Assembly (NCBI GenBank): GCA_030684815.1
Contig: JAUXXQ010000017.1
Span: 1-64,000, forward strand
Direction of reading: 5' to 3'
Length of the DNA stretch: 64,000 nucleotides
DNA from: Methylobacter sp.
GTDB taxonomy: Bacteria > Pseudomonadota > Gammaproteobacteria > Methylococcales > Methylomonadaceae
The first letter of the stretch is position 1, and every line of letters begins with the position of its first letter. Shown here piece by piece: positions 34,532-45,076 of the stretch. Both the position numbers and the translations under genes were made by a program. The notes beneath the pieces were generated by a model. The model saw only the letters and a program-made list of their open reading frames with translations. It was not told the DNA's origin and made no database searches.

Positions 34532-35580
34532 AATCCCGCCTCCGTGCTGCATACAGCCGCAACGATGTCCGTTGCATCCAGCCGTGCGTATTGTTTTGCC
34601 GTGTTACTCATGACATCCCATTGTTTAATGACCTGTGTGATCTGTTCGACCAAGGTGCTAACCGTCAACTCTTTTTGCCTCAATAGCAGCCCCGCACCGG
34701 CATCGGTTAAATAGCGGGCATTGGCGGTTTGATGATCGTCAATCGCGTTCGGCAAGGGTATAAAAATAGCCGGAACGCCTGCCGCCGCCACTTCACTGAT
34801 TGTCATCGCACCAGACCGGCAAATCACCAGATCGGCCCATTGATAAGCCGACGCCATATCTTCGATAAAAGCCTGAACGTCTGCCGCCACGCCTAATTGT
34901 TTATAGTGGCTATCGACCTGTTCCTGCATCGCCGCGCCGGTTTGGTGCTTAACCGCTACATCGCCGCCAAAAGCCGCAATCGCTTCCGGCACTATCTCAT
35001 TCAACGCCTTGGCGCCTTGGCTGCCGCCGACAATTAACAGCCTAATCGGTGCATGAATTCCGAGGCGCTCAGCGTACTCAGTAAACGGCTTTCTCAGAGG
35101 ATTGCCGGTAAATTGCGCGTTAATCTTGTTATTAAAACTGCCCGGAAACGCTTCCAACACCTGATTCGCCACACGCGCCAACAACCGGTTGGTGGTGCCG
35201 GGCACTCGGTTTTGCTCATGTATAACCAGAGGAATGCCCAATAATTTCGCCATCAGGCCGCCGGGGCCGGCAACAAAACCGCCCATGCCCAAGACCACGT
35301 CCGGCTTGCGTTGACGCAATATCTTTTCCGCTTGGCTGCAGGCTTTTAGTAACAACAACAGCGCCGTTATTTTCGACCACACCCCTTTGCCGCGCACACC
35401 GGCAACCGACAACCAATCGATGTCTATGCCCTGCTCTGGAATCACCCGGCTTTCCAAGCCTTTTTGTGTGCCCAGCCAGCTGACCTGCCAACCTTTTTCC
35501 TGCAGCGCTTGCGCAACTGCCAACGCAGGAAACACATGGCCGCCGGTGCCGCCCGCCATAATAATGATGCGCTTAGCCAT
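34528..35580 (-). CDS. murG: MurG, lipid II synthase (GlcNAc transferase)
   Basis: 350 residues (E. coli 355). GT-B glycosyltransferase with the membrane-side Gly-rich loop [16 protein letters not shown], the second G loop [12 protein letters not shown], and the UDP-GlcNAc site [23 protein letters not shown]. It converts lipid I to lipid II at the inner face of the membrane. It overlaps ftsW by 8 nt and murC by 4 nt (shared-base overlap). Confidence 0.97.
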   Translation of the reverse strand: MAKRIIIMAGGTGGHVFPALAVAQALQEKGWQVSWLGTQKGLESRVIPEQGIDIDWLSVAGVRGKGVWSKITALLLLLKACSQAEKILRQRKPDVVLGMGGFVAGPGGLMAKLLGIPLVIHEQNRVPGTTNRLLARVANQVLEAFPGSFNNKINAQFTGNPLRKPFTEYAERLGIHAPIRLLIVGGSQGAKALNEIVPEAIAAFGGDVAVKHQTGAAMQEQVDSHYKQLGVAADVQAFIEDMASAYQWADLVICRSGAMTISEVAAAGVPAIFIPLPNAIDDHQTANARYLTDAGAGLLLRQKELTVSTLVEQITQVIKQWDVMSNTAKQYARLDATDIVAAVCSTEAGL

Positions 35581-36784
35581 AGCGCTGGCTCCTAGTACCT
35601 ATGCGCTTCGCCCCTACAGTGCCAATATTGAGCGCAGCAACCTCATTTTGCACACGAAACAGCAATGCAACCGCACAGCACATGATAATCATGCTGCCGC
35701 CGCCATAACTCATTAACGGCAAGGTCAAGCCCTTGGTCGGCAAAATCCCCATATTAACGCCCATGTTGACAAAGGCCTGAAAACCAAACCAAATACCCAA
35801 GCCATAGGAAACAAATGCGGAAAACCGTTGTTCCGCCCGCTCAGCGGCCACACCAATTGCAAAAGTACGCCATGCCAATAGTGAAAATAAGCCAATAACG
35901 GTCACTACGCCGAACAACCCCAATTCTTCCCCGATCACTGAGAACAAAAAATCAGTGTGTGCTTCGGGCAAATAAAACAACTTTTGTATGCCGCTACCCA
36001 AGCCCACGCCCAGCCATTCGCCGCGCCCGAACGAGATCAGCGCCTGCACCAACTGAAAACCGCTGTTCAACGGGTCGGCCCAGGGATCCATAAAACTGGT
36101 CACCCGAACTAATCGATAAGGCGAAAAATAAACCAGCAACATGGCCAGGACGCCGATGACCGACAACAGCACGATGAACTGCAATAATCTCGCCCCGGCC
36201 AGAAACATAATACCCATGGCTATCATCAAAATAACTACGGCCGAACCAAAATCCGGCTCCAGCAGCAGCAACACACTCGCCACTGAAAACAGCCCCAATG
36301 GCTTGAGCAAACCATAAGCCGAATTTTGTACCGATTCCTGAAAGCGGGTGACATAACCGGCCATATAAATCACCGAAAAAAACTTGACCACTTCGGATAC
36401 TTGTATGCGCATTCCGCCTACCGACAGCCAACGCGTACTACCGTTGACCTTGATACCAAGCCCGGGGATCAACACGATCACCAGTAACAACAAGCCCAAC
36501 ATAAACAACTTGGGGCCGCTTTGTTCCCAGACCCGCATCGGCACCATCAGGACGATGCCGCCAAAAAACAGACCCAAGCCAATATGTATCAGCTGCCTGA
36601 GCGGATAATACAAACCGTCATCAGCCATTTTTATGCCCAAATGCAATGACGCCGATGCCACCATCACATAGCCCATCAGCAATAAACTGGCGCTGACAAC
36701 CAATAATACGGGATCAAAATGGAACACGGGTGCCCGACTGCGTGAGGCTCTCCTGGTTACCCTTTCTGCGGGTTGTTCGCTCAT
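35573..36784 (-). CDS. ftsW: FtsW, SEDS-family septal glycosyltransferase
   Basis: 403 residues. About ten transmembrane helices after a basic N-terminus. SEDS-family segments include LGIKVNGSTRWL, LEPDFGSAVVIL, the catalytic-loop region around AHTDFLFSVIGEELGLFG, and the C-terminal GLTLPLMSYGGGSM. It polymerises glycan from lipid II at the septum with FtsI. The ATGA overlap with murD and the 8-nt overlap with murG show tight coupling. Confidence 0.97.
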   Translation of the reverse strand: MSEQPAERVTRRASRSRAPVFHFDPVLLVVSASLLLMGYVMVASASLHLGIKMADDGLYYPLRQLIHIGLGLFFGGIVLMVPMRVWEQSGPKLFMLGLLLLVIVLIPGLGIKVNGSTRWLSVGGMRIQVSEVVKFFSVIYMAGYVTRFQESVQNSAYGLLKPLGLFSVASVLLLLEPDFGSAVVILMIAMGIMFLAGARLLQFIVLLSVIGVLAMLLVYFSPYRLVRVTSFMDPWADPLNSGFQLVQALISFGRGEWLGVGLGSGIQKLFYLPEAHTDFLFSVIGEELGLFGVVTVIGLFSLLAWRTFAIGVAAERAEQRFSAFVSYGLGIWFGFQAFVNMGVNMGILPTKGLTLPLMSYGGGSMIIMCCAVALLFRVQNEVAALNIGTVGAKRIGTRSQRYG

Positions 36785-38190
36785 ATAAGCGCCACTGATG
36801 ACGGATACATAACGCCGGAACCGTCAACCAAGGCCAGCACTGCTTTGGTGAATTTGTCGCCTCTATCCTGATAATTTTTATATTGGTCCAGACTGGCACA
36901 GGCGGGGGACAGCAACACACTCTCGCCGACATCGGCCAGTCCTGCGGCAATCTGTACCGCCTGCATCATGTTGTCTGCCGAATAAACCGGTACGCAACCG
37001 TTCAGCGCCTGCTTAATCAGACCAGCATCTTTGCCCATCAGCACCACACTTTTGGCTTTTTCCTTAATGGCTGGCGTCAATTCGTTCATGTCGGCGCCTT
37101 TGGCATCGCCACCGGCAATCAACACCACCTTGCGCGCATAACCTTGTAACGCGGCGACACAAGCACCGATATTGGTAGCCTTTGAATCGTTAACCCAGGT
37201 GACACCGCGTATTTCTGCAACACGCTGCATCCGATGGCTCAAGCCTTTGAATTTGCGCAGGGCAGCACACATAGTCTGTGCATCCAAGCCTATTGACGTG
37301 CCCAATGCCAATGCAACCAAAGCATTGGCCGCATTGTGCCTGCCCTCAAGCGGCAATTCAGCCAACGGCATCAGCGGCGATTCGTTGTACATCAAATATT
37401 CTGTCCCATCCTGCTCGGCAAGATAAAAATCGGCTGTGTTGTTAATCGAGAAAGTGAGCATTTTCCTGCTATCACAGCGCATCGCAGAGACAACCGGATC
37501 ATCGGCATTAATGACCATGACGCCATCGCCTCTAAAAACCCTTTGTTTTTGCCGTGCGTAATCGGCCAAATCAGCATGCCTGTCCAAATGGTCGGCGCTG
37601 ATATTAAGCACTGTCGCCGCCGCCGCGTTCAAGGCCGAGGTGCGTTCCAACTGAAAGCTTGATAATTCCAGCACATAAAATTGCGCTTTTAACGCCAGCA
37701 AATCCAAGGCGGGTGTGCCCAAATTGCCGCCCACGCCGACCGCAATCCCTGCCGCTTTTACCATTTCGCCAAGCATGGTGGTCACCGTGCTTTTTCCATT
37801 AGACCCGGTGATCGCGACGATAGGCGCATCGGTAGAACAAGCAAACAGGTCAATATCGCTGACTATCCTCGCGCCGTTGGCAATCGCTTTAATAATCGCC
37901 CGCTCATCCAACGACACCCCGGGGCTGACCACCAAATGCGTCGCCACTTGAAAAGCCGCCTCGTCAAAACCGCCGGTAAATACCGGTGTATCGGGCATTT
38001 GTTGGAAAAACTCCTCCATCATCGGCGGCTTGTCGCGGCTATCGATGATGGCGAATTTAAAGCCCAAGCCATGCCAATAACGCGCCACCGAAATGCCGGT
38101 ATTGCCCAACCCCACCACCAAAATCTTGGACGCTTGCGGGTCTAAGCCAAAATGCTTGCTCAATAATGCGGTAATTGCTGCGCCGTCCAT
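36781..38190 (-). CDS. murD: MurD, UDP-MurNAc-L-Ala:D-glutamate ligase
   Basis: 469 residues, longer than E. coli MurD (438), mainly through a longer N-terminus (DGAAITALLSKHFGLDPQ). ILVVGLGNTGISVARY, the P-loop GSNGKSTVTTML, the MurD region NISADHLDRH and VTWVNDSKATNIGA, and the C-terminal VLLSPACASLDQYKNYQDRGDKF are present. It adds D-Glu. Cytoplasmic. Confidence 0.96.
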   Translation of the reverse strand: MDGAAITALLSKHFGLDPQASKILVVGLGNTGISVARYWHGLGFKFAIIDSRDKPPMMEEFFQQMPDTPVFTGGFDEAAFQVATHLVVSPGVSLDERAIIKAIANGARIVSDIDLFACSTDAPIVAITGSNGKSTVTTMLGEMVKAAGIAVGVGGNLGTPALDLLALKAQFYVLELSSFQLERTSALNAAAATVLNISADHLDRHADLADYARQKQRVFRGDGVMVINADDPVVSAMRCDSRKMLTFSINNTADFYLAEQDGTEYLMYNESPLMPLAELPLEGRHNAANALVALALGTSIGLDAQTMCAALRKFKGLSHRMQRVAEIRGVTWVNDSKATNIGACVAALQGYARKVVLIAGGDAKGADMNELTPAIKEKAKSVVLMGKDAGLIKQALNGCVPVYSADNMMQAVQIAAGLADVGESVLLSPACASLDQYKNYQDRGDKFTKAVLALVDGSGVMYPSSVALI

Positions 38191-38193
38191 GTC

Positions 38194-39276
38194 TTATCTC
38201 AATTTCAAGGTCGCCAGACCAATCAGCACCAAAATAACGGTGATAATCCAGAACCGCACAATAACGCGGGGTTCGGGCCAGCCTTTTAATTCAAAATGAT
38301 GGTGGATCGGCGCCATGCGGAAAACGCGCTTCCCGGTCAACTTGAACGAAGCCACCTGTATCATCACCGACAGCGTTTCCATGACGAAAACGCCACCCAT
38401 AATCATCAACACAATTTCCTGCCTGACCAGCACCGCCAACACGCCCAAAGCGCCGCCCAGCGCCAGTGCGCCAACATCGCCCATGAACACCATTGCGGGA
38501 TAGGCGTTAAACCACAAAAAGCCCAAGCCGGCACCGACCAAGGCCGCACAAAACACGATCAACTCGCCGGAATTGGGCAAATAAGGTATCGCCAAATATT
38601 GCGAGAACGTCACATGGCCGGATAAATAAGCAAAAATGCCAAGACCTGTCGCCACCATCACCGTCGGCATGATGGCCAAGCCATCCAAACCGTCAGTCAG
38701 GTTGACCGCGTTGCTAGTGCCGACAATGACAAAATAAGTCAGCACAATGTACATCCAACCCAAGTCCAACATGACATCCTTAAAAAACGGCACGATCAAT
38801 TGGGTTTCCGCCGGTAATATTGCGGTTTTATACAAAAAAACCGCCGCTGTTAAACCGATAGCCGATTGCCAGGCATATTTGGCCCGGGCCGACAAACCGT
38901 CGCTGTTGCCTTTGACCACTTTTCGGTAATCGTCGACAAAACCGACAATGCCATAACCCAAAGTCACCAATAAGATGACCCAGATATAGCGGTTGTTTAA
39001 ATCCGCCCATAACAGCGTGCTAATGGCAATGGCCACCAAAATCAAAGTTCCGCCCATCGTTGGCGTCCCTTTCTTCTCGTAGTGCGACTGCGGGCCCAGC
39101 TCGCGGATACTTTGGCCGATGTTGTTGCGGCTTAGCTTCCGTATCATCACAGGCCCTATCACAAACGAAATGATCAACGACGTTAAAGCGCCAAGAATGG
39201 CGCGGAAAGTCAGGTACTGAAACACCCTGAAACCGCTGTCAAAGCTCATTAAATAATCGGCAAAATAAAGTAACAT
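38194..39276 (-). CDS. mraY: MraY, phospho-MurNAc-pentapeptide translocase
   Basis: 360 residues, exactly the E. coli length. About ten transmembrane helices. Conserved cytoplasmic motifs include [47 protein letters not shown] and [15 protein letters not shown]. It makes lipid I from UDP-MurNAc-pentapeptide and undecaprenyl phosphate. It lies 3 nt from murD and from murF. Confidence 0.98.
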   Translation of the reverse strand: MLLYFADYLMSFDSGFRVFQYLTFRAILGALTSLIISFVIGPVMIRKLSRNNIGQSIRELGPQSHYEKKGTPTMGGTLILVAIAISTLLWADLNNRYIWVILLVTLGYGIVGFVDDYRKVVKGNSDGLSARAKYAWQSAIGLTAAVFLYKTAILPAETQLIVPFFKDVMLDLGWMYIVLTYFVIVGTSNAVNLTDGLDGLAIMPTVMVATGLGIFAYLSGHVTFSQYLAIPYLPNSGELIVFCAALVGAGLGFLWFNAYPAMVFMGDVGALALGGALGVLAVLVRQEIVLMIMGGVFVMETLSVMIQVASFKLTGKRVFRMAPIHHHFELKGWPEPRVIVRFWIITVILVLIGLATLKLR

Positions 39277-39279
39277 CTG

Positions 39280-40641
39280 TTATATCCTGAAGCTGTCAAC
39301 CAGTGCGGCCACTACATTTTCCATGCGCTGAGCCCTTGATCCTTTGACCAAAATCGCTTCATCACCTTTAAGTTCCTGCTTTAACACAGCAATCAGTTCA
39401 TCCTGGCTGTCGAAAAAACGGCCTCCCTGACCGAAAGCCTTGACCGCATAGCGGGCATCGGCGCCGGTCGCCAGAAGGCGCTCGACACCGCTAGTTTTAA
39501 TCAGTTCGCCGATGTCTTCATGCATTTTGGTGCTATCAACCCCCAGCTCGCCAAAGGCGCCTAACACCAACCAACGCTGACCTGTGCAGTTAGCCAGCAC
39601 GTCCAGCGCCGCTTTTAACGACGCTGAATTGGCGTTATAGGTATCGTCGATCACGATATTGCCCAGACGGCCAAGCAACGGCTGCAAGCGCCCGGTCACC
39701 GGCGTTACGCTTTCCAGCCCTTGTTTAATCTGTTGCAAATCTATACCCAAGGCCAGACAGGCAGCGGCCGCAGCCAAGGCGTTAAGCACATTATGCCGAC
39801 CAGCCAATTTTAATTTTATGTTCGTTCCGTCGGCATCGCTGACCAAATCAAACGCCGTGGCGAAGGCGTTATCAATAATCGCTGTACTTACCGAATGCGC
39901 AGTTACACTGGCATCTTCATCGAAACCAAACGACGTAATTTTTCTTGCTCCTGCCACCGATGTCCAGTAATCGAAATAGACGTCATCGCGATTAAGCACT
40001 GCCACACCATCCGGCTTAAGCGTCTGGATGATTTCCCCTTTCGCTTTAGAAACGCCGTCAACGCTACCGAAACCTTCTATATGGGCAGGCCCTACATTGG
40101 TGATCATCACCACATCGGCCTGCGCATAGCGGCTGGTAAATTCAATCTCACCCGCATGGTTTGCGCCCATCTCGATGACGGCATAGCGGTGTTGCTCATT
40201 CAAGCGCAACAAGGTTAAAGGCACACCGATGTCATTGTTCAGGTTACCTTGGGTAAACAGCGTATTGCCATTAATGGCCAAGATTGCGGCGACCATTTCC
40301 TTGACCGTGGTTTTGCCGTTACTGCCGGTAATACCGACCACCGATACCGGCGCTTTTTTACGCCAGGCTCCTGCCAATTCAGCCAGAGCCAAGCGCGTAT
40401 CGCTGACCACGATATGTGGCATACTTACCGCAACGCCTTTATGCACGATAGCCGCAGCAGCTCCCGCCTGCTCTGCTTTAGCGACAAAATCATTGCCGTC
40501 GAAATTGTGGCCTTTGATCGCCACATAAAGCTGCCCCGGCTTTATTGCCCGCGTGTCTATGCTGACAGCTTCGATTTCAACATCAGCACCAATCAGCTGC
40601 CCCTGTACACAGGCCGCGATTTCACTCAGCAGCATCTTCAT
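39280..40641 (-). CDS. murF: MurF, UDP-MurNAc-tripeptide:D-Ala-D-Ala ligase
   Basis: 453 residues (E. coli 452). N-terminal uridine-binding domain (DTRAIKPGQLYVAIKGHNFDG), P-loop GSNGKTTVKEM, and MurF segments MGANHAGEIEFTS, DDTYNANSASLKAAL and VLGAFGELG. It adds the D-Ala-D-Ala made by the Ddl half of the downstream fusion. The start overlaps the murE stop as ATGA. Confidence 0.97.
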   Translation of the reverse strand: MKMLLSEIAACVQGQLIGADVEIEAVSIDTRAIKPGQLYVAIKGHNFDGNDFVAKAEQAGAAAAIVHKGVAVSMPHIVVSDTRLALAELAGAWRKKAPVSVVGITGSNGKTTVKEMVAAILAINGNTLFTQGNLNNDIGVPLTLLRLNEQHRYAVIEMGANHAGEIEFTSRYAQADVVMITNVGPAHIEGFGSVDGVSKAKGEIIQTLKPDGVAVLNRDDVYFDYWTSVAGARKITSFGFDEDASVTAHSVSTAIIDNAFATAFDLVSDADGTNIKLKLAGRHNVLNALAAAAACLALGIDLQQIKQGLESVTPVTGRLQPLLGRLGNIVIDDTYNANSASLKAALDVLANCTGQRWLVLGAFGELGVDSTKMHEDIGELIKTSGVERLLATGADARYAVKAFGQGGRFFDSQDELIAVLKQELKGDEAILVKGSRAQRMENVVAALVDSFRI

Positions 40642-42131
40642 TGCTGACCGCGCTTGCGCAATGCGTCTATCACCACTTGCCTATCGCTAAAGGGCAGTTT
40701 GACACCCTTAATATCCTGATATTGCTCGTGACCTTTACCCGCAATCACAATGCAATCATTTTTAGCCGCACTTGCCACCACTTTTTGTATCGCCTGTTCT
40801 CTGTTTTGAATGACTTCAATTTTAGCGCGGCCACAACCGGCTAAAATATCGTTGACTATATCCAGTCCGTTTTCGTAACGCGGGTTGTCATCGGTAATCA
40901 CCACATGATCCGCCCACTGTTCTGCTATTTTGCCCATCAGCGCGCGCTTGCCGGTATCCCTGTTGCCGCCACAACCAAAAACCACCCATAAAGCTTGCGC
41001 ACAATGTTTACGCAAGCTGGATAAAACCTTGTCCAAAGCATCGGGGCTATGGGCGTAATCGACAAAAATCAGCGGCTCACCTTCGCTGCCGAAGCGTTCC
41101 ATGCGACCATCAACCGGCTGAAGATTGACCAGCCTTTCAACAGCCTCAGCCAGCGAAATCCCCATCGCCAGCATCACCGTCAGCACGGCCAGCACATTCT
41201 CGATATTAAAATCGCCGTAAAGCGGCACATGCACCCGCTGAACTTCGCCTTTCCAACTGACATCAAAGGCCATGCCATTGGCTTTATGGGCTATATTTGC
41301 TGCACTAACACACTCGCCCGAAGCGGCACTTTTGCCTTTAACGCTAAATTGCCAAAGCCGCACCGATTCAGGTACGGCAGCAATAATCTGCGCGCTGTAA
41401 TCGTCATCTAAATTGACGACCGCAAAAACTAAGTCCGGCATTTTCAATAACGCCAACTTAGCCTGTAGATAGGCTTCCATGGTGACGTGATAATCCAAAT
41501 GGTCGCGGCTGATATTGGTGAACACCGCGCCGGTAAACGCCACCGCATTGACCCGGCCTTGCGCCAAGCCGTGCGAGGACACTTCCATGGCCACCGTGCG
41601 TTTTTTAGCCTGTAATAATTGCGCCAATATTTTTTGGGTTGCCAGCGCATCGGGCGTGGTATTCAGCGTAGTGTTAAGCGCCCCCCATTCACCCCAACCC
41701 AGCGTACCGATAATGCCGCAATCATCCAGCACTTGACTCAAAAACTGACTGCACGAAGTTTTGCCATTAGTGCCGGTAATGCCGATAACCGCCAATGACT
41801 GAGACGGATCGCCATAAAAACGCGCCGCCAAGTCGCCTAGTTTTAGACCCAGATTATCCACAGCAATCATCGGCACAAGCACTGATTTATTGCTTTGCCA
41901 GCTTTCCGCCAACTCCTGCCCGTTATTATCCGGATCGAAAATCACCGCACAGGCGCCCTTATTAATAGCCTGTCCGACATGCACTAAGCCATGCTGTAGG
42001 GCACCGGCCAAGGCAATAAAGACATCACCGTTAACGACCTCACGGCTATCCAAGGCTAAACCAGTAATCGGCCTGTCAACAGATTCTGAACACGAGACCA
42101 ACTCGCTTAACCGTAACAGTCCCATCGGCAT
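40638..42131 (-). CDS. murE: MurE, UDP-MurNAc-dipeptide:meso-diaminopimelate ligase
   Basis: 497 residues (E. coli 495). DSREVVNGDVFIALAG, P-loop GTNGKTSCSQF, and FVDYAHSPDALDKVL. The third-residue selectivity motif DNPRYE matches the DNPR pattern of meso-DAP-adding enzymes, so a Gram-negative DAP-type peptidoglycan is expected. It begins one base after the ftsI stop. Confidence 0.97.
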   Translation of the reverse strand: MPMGLLRLSELVSCSESVDRPITGLALDSREVVNGDVFIALAGALQHGLVHVGQAINKGACAVIFDPDNNGQELAESWQSNKSVLVPMIAVDNLGLKLGDLAARFYGDPSQSLAVIGITGTNGKTSCSQFLSQVLDDCGIIGTLGWGEWGALNTTLNTTPDALATQKILAQLLQAKKRTVAMEVSSHGLAQGRVNAVAFTGAVFTNISRDHLDYHVTMEAYLQAKLALLKMPDLVFAVVNLDDDYSAQIIAAVPESVRLWQFSVKGKSAASGECVSAANIAHKANGMAFDVSWKGEVQRVHVPLYGDFNIENVLAVLTVMLAMGISLAEAVERLVNLQPVDGRMERFGSEGEPLIFVDYAHSPDALDKVLSSLRKHCAQALWVVFGCGGNRDTGKRALMGKIAEQWADHVVITDDNPRYENGLDIVNDILAGCGRAKIEVIQNREQAIQKVVASAAKNDCIVIAGKGHEQYQDIKGVKLPFSDRQVVIDALRKRGQQ

Positions 42132-42132
42132 A

Positions 42133-43860
42133 TTACAAACCTTGACGCGTCAATAAAACCGGCATGTTATCTTGCTGGTCAGGCGCCACTTCCAACACCC
42201 TTAAAGCCCCCGCCATCACCTTAGAAAACACCGGTGCCGAGACAATACCTCCATAATATTGGCCTGCAGAGGGCTCATCAATCATGACCACGACAATCAG
42301 GCGCGGATTCTTTGCCGGTGCCAGACCCGCAAAGACTGAAAAATAACTTTTCTCAACATAGCCGCCGGCACCGGCTTTTTTTACTGTCCCGGTTTTACCC
42401 GCAGCGCTGTAGCCATCGACTCTAGCCTCGTAAGCCGTACCGTCCTTCATCAGCACCGTTTCCATCATGGCCCTGACCCTTTTCGCCGTTTTAGCCGAAA
42501 ACACCCGTTGCTGGTCGACATCTTCATCCCGTTTCAACACGCTGACCGAATGCAAAATGCCATTGTCGGCCAAAGCGGTATAAGCCCTTGCCAACTGCAA
42601 GGCGGAGGCGCTCAAGCCATAACCGAACGACAGCGTCGCCCTATCAAAGTCACGCCAACGTTGATAATCCAGCAAACTGCCATTAGCTTCGCCGGGGAAA
42701 CCGGAACCTGCCGCAACACCGAAACCCAATTTATTGTAAATGCCCCAAAAATATTCCGGCGGCATTTTCAAAGCCATCTCGCTGACCGCGACATTACTGG
42801 ATTTTTTCAACACTCCGGTTAAATCCAGCGTGCCGTAATTATGCACGTCCTTAACCAAATGCCTGCCAACAGCGAGAGTGCCATGCGTTTCAAACATATC
42901 ATTCGGCTTAATATAGCCGCCGTCCAAAGCCGCAGCGACAACAAACGGTTTGACCGTTGAACCTGGTTCGAAAACATCGGTTAGCGCCCTGTTCCTGTAC
43001 AGGCTTTCTTTTAAACCCTTTCTGGTATTCGGGTTGAATGACGGTTGATTCACTGCCGCCAACACTTCCCCGCTCTTGGCATCTAACACCACTAGCGCCG
43101 CTGATTTCGCCTTGTGCTGATTAAAGGCCAGTTGTAACTCCCGATACGCCAAATATTGGATACGCTGATCAATGCTGAGCTCCAGGTTCCTGCCGGCAAC
43201 GGGTTCTTTTATATTCTCCACATCTTCAATAATGCGGCGTTGGCCATCCCTGATAACGCGTTTACTGCCGGGAACACCTTTCAATAGCCGCTCATATCCC
43301 GCTTCAAGTCCAGCCTGGCCGACATCGTCAATATCAGTGAAACCCACCAAGTGCGCCGACACGTCCCCTGTCGGATAAAAACGCTTGAATGCCCGCTCAA
43401 AATAAACGCCGGCAAGCTTCAAGGCCTTTAACTGATCGGCAAGCACCGGGCTCACCTGGCGGGCAATATAAGCAAACTGCCTATGCGTATCAGCCTTAAC
43501 CAGATCATTAATCTTGCCCTTCGGTAAATTCAGCAGTTTTTCCATTTGCCTGATTTCATTATTTTTTGTCGGATCAAGCTCGTGCGGATTCATCCAAATA
43601 GACTCAACCGGCGTACTGATTGCCAGCGGCGCGCCATTCCTATCCTTAACCATGCCCCGGTAAGCCGAAATAGACACATCACTGACATGCCGCATATCGC
43701 CCTGATCCTTCAGGAACTGCTTGTTCAACACCTGCAAATCAAGCGCACGGCCAACCAAAATAGCCATGCAAGCCATTATAAAAATAACGACCACTCTCCT
43801 GCGGCCTGAAAAATCACCACCCGGAATGCTGTCCCTGTTTTTTTCTTGAAAACGTATCAT
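42133..43860 (-). CDS. ftsI: FtsI (PBP3), septal transpeptidase
   Basis: 575 residues (E. coli 588). N-terminal membrane anchor (VVIFIMACMAILVGRAL), a pedestal domain, and a class B penicillin-binding domain. The active-site triad motifs are visible: SxxK in EPGSTVKPF, SxN in KKSSNVAVSE and KTG in AGKTGTVKK. It cross-links septal peptidoglycan in the periplasm with FtsW. The start directly follows the ftsL stop (TAA-ATG). Confidence 0.97.
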   Translation of the reverse strand: MIRFQEKNRDSIPGGDFSGRRRVVVIFIMACMAILVGRALDLQVLNKQFLKDQGDMRHVSDVSISAYRGMVKDRNGAPLAISTPVESIWMNPHELDPTKNNEIRQMEKLLNLPKGKINDLVKADTHRQFAYIARQVSPVLADQLKALKLAGVYFERAFKRFYPTGDVSAHLVGFTDIDDVGQAGLEAGYERLLKGVPGSKRVIRDGQRRIIEDVENIKEPVAGRNLELSIDQRIQYLAYRELQLAFNQHKAKSAALVVLDAKSGEVLAAVNQPSFNPNTRKGLKESLYRNRALTDVFEPGSTVKPFVVAAALDGGYIKPNDMFETHGTLAVGRHLVKDVHNYGTLDLTGVLKKSSNVAVSEMALKMPPEYFWGIYNKLGFGVAAGSGFPGEANGSLLDYQRWRDFDRATLSFGYGLSASALQLARAYTALADNGILHSVSVLKRDEDVDQQRVFSAKTAKRVRAMMETVLMKDGTAYEARVDGYSAAGKTGTVKKAGAGGYVEKSYFSVFAGLAPAKNPRLIVVVMIDEPSAGQYYGGIVSAPVFSKVMAGALRVLEVAPDQQDNMPVLLTRQGL

Positions 43861-44133
43861 TTACGGCTTTATATAAATAATTTTTTCCCGTACCGGCATA
43901 ACTAGTTTCAGTTGCCCGCGCGCCACCTGTTCCACCCGATTTTGTTCCGCCAAAGTTGTCAGCTCCAGCTGCAGCTGCCCCCACTCCACTTCATATTGAT
44001 CCAGCGCCCTTTCCTGCTTTTGGATTTCAATAAAGATCAACCGGGAATGGTATTTACTGTAAATCACAGCTAAAGCCGATGCCAGCAACACCAATATTAG
44101 CCCGCCTAGACCTAAATAACGACTGGTTGCCAC
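43861..44133 (-). CDS. ftsL: FtsL, divisome bitopic protein
   Basis: 90 residues. One transmembrane helix (LGGLILVLLASALAVIYS) followed by a leucine-zipper-like periplasmic coiled coil (LDQYEVEWGQLQLELTTLAEQNRVEQVA). It pairs with FtsB and FtsQ. The start codon is GTG, immediately after the rsmH stop. Shorter than E. coli FtsL (121), but position and architecture are decisive. Confidence 0.93.
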   Translation of the reverse strand: MATSRYLGLGGLILVLLASALAVIYSKYHSRLIFIEIQKQERALDQYEVEWGQLQLELTTLAEQNRVEQVARGQLKLVMPVREKIIYIKP

Positions 44134-45066
44134 TTATATCCTCTCAGCTACCCGCATCACTGCGCTGCGTGCCCGTGGATTCTGCGCGGTTTCTTGCGCC
44201 CCCGCTTTCAGCGCTTTACCGGCTGGCTTCAAAATACCCTTGGCTATATCGACTTCTTTAATAGGCAACTTACCCGGATTGTATTTGGCACCGGACTCGG
44301 ATCTGATAAAACGCTTGACCATTCTGTCTTCCAATGAATGGAAAGAAATGACCACCATACGCCCACCGGACGCCAATACCCGGGCGGACTGTTGTAAAAC
44401 GGCCTTTAGCTCGTCCAATTCACTATTGATTTCAATACGGATTGCCTGAAAACTGCGGGTTGCCGGATGCTTGTGCTTCTCTTTGGCCGGCACGGCATCT
44501 TCAATTAGCTTGGCCAATGCCCTAGTGGTGCAAATTGGCATTTCAACTCGTCTTTCAACAATTGCGCGCGCTATACGCCGCGCAAAGCGTTCCTCGCCAT
44601 ATTCAAATAAAACCTTGACCAACTCCTTTTCATCAACACTGGCCAACCACTGTTCGGCAGTAAGGCCTGCCGTACCATCCATGCGCATGTCCAACGGCCC
44701 GTCGCGCAAAAAACTAAAACCTCTTTCCGAATTGTCCAGTTGCGGCGAAGACACGCCCAAATCCATTAACACACCATCAATTTTTCCAACCAAACCTTCC
44801 GTTGCAACCACATTTTCCAGTTCAGAAAAACAACAATGCTTCAGTTTAAAACGCTTATCTTTCAGCATCCCCTGCGCATAAGCAGAATCCACTGCATCCA
44901 AGTCCCGGTCAAAAGCCAATAAGCGCCCGGATGCGCCCAATAAATCCAAAATCCCCTGACTATGGCCACCCCGACCAAACGTACAATCCAGATAAATACC
45001 GTCTTTTTTAATCGCCAACTGTTGCAACGCTTCTGCAAACATAACGGGCAAATGTTCCACTAACAA
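44134..45066 (-). CDS. rsmH: RsmH, 16S rRNA m4C1402 methyltransferase
   Basis: 310 residues (E. coli 313; formerly MraW). SAM-binding LDCTFGRGGHSQGIL, GVLMDLGVSSPQLD, and RDGPLDMRMD with the family insertion. The C-terminal VISFHSLEDRMVKRFI and NPRARSAVMRVAERI are present. It methylates N4 of C1402 in 16S rRNA, and the partner enzyme RsmI for the 2'-O methylation of the same base is encoded nearby at 46422-47282. It follows mraZ by 10 nt. Confidence 0.97.
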   Translation of the reverse strand: MLVEHLPVMFAEALQQLAIKKDGIYLDCTFGRGGHSQGILDLLGASGRLLAFDRDLDAVDSAYAQGMLKDKRFKLKHCCFSELENVVATEGLVGKIDGVLMDLGVSSPQLDNSERGFSFLRDGPLDMRMDGTAGLTAEQWLASVDEKELVKVLFEYGEERFARRIARAIVERRVEMPICTTRALAKLIEDAVPAKEKHKHPATRSFQAIRIEINSELDELKAVLQQSARVLASGGRMVVISFHSLEDRMVKRFIRSESGAKYNPGKLPIKEVDIAKGILKPAGKALKAGAQETAQNPRARSAVMRVAERI

Positions 45067-45076
45067 ATCTCCCGTA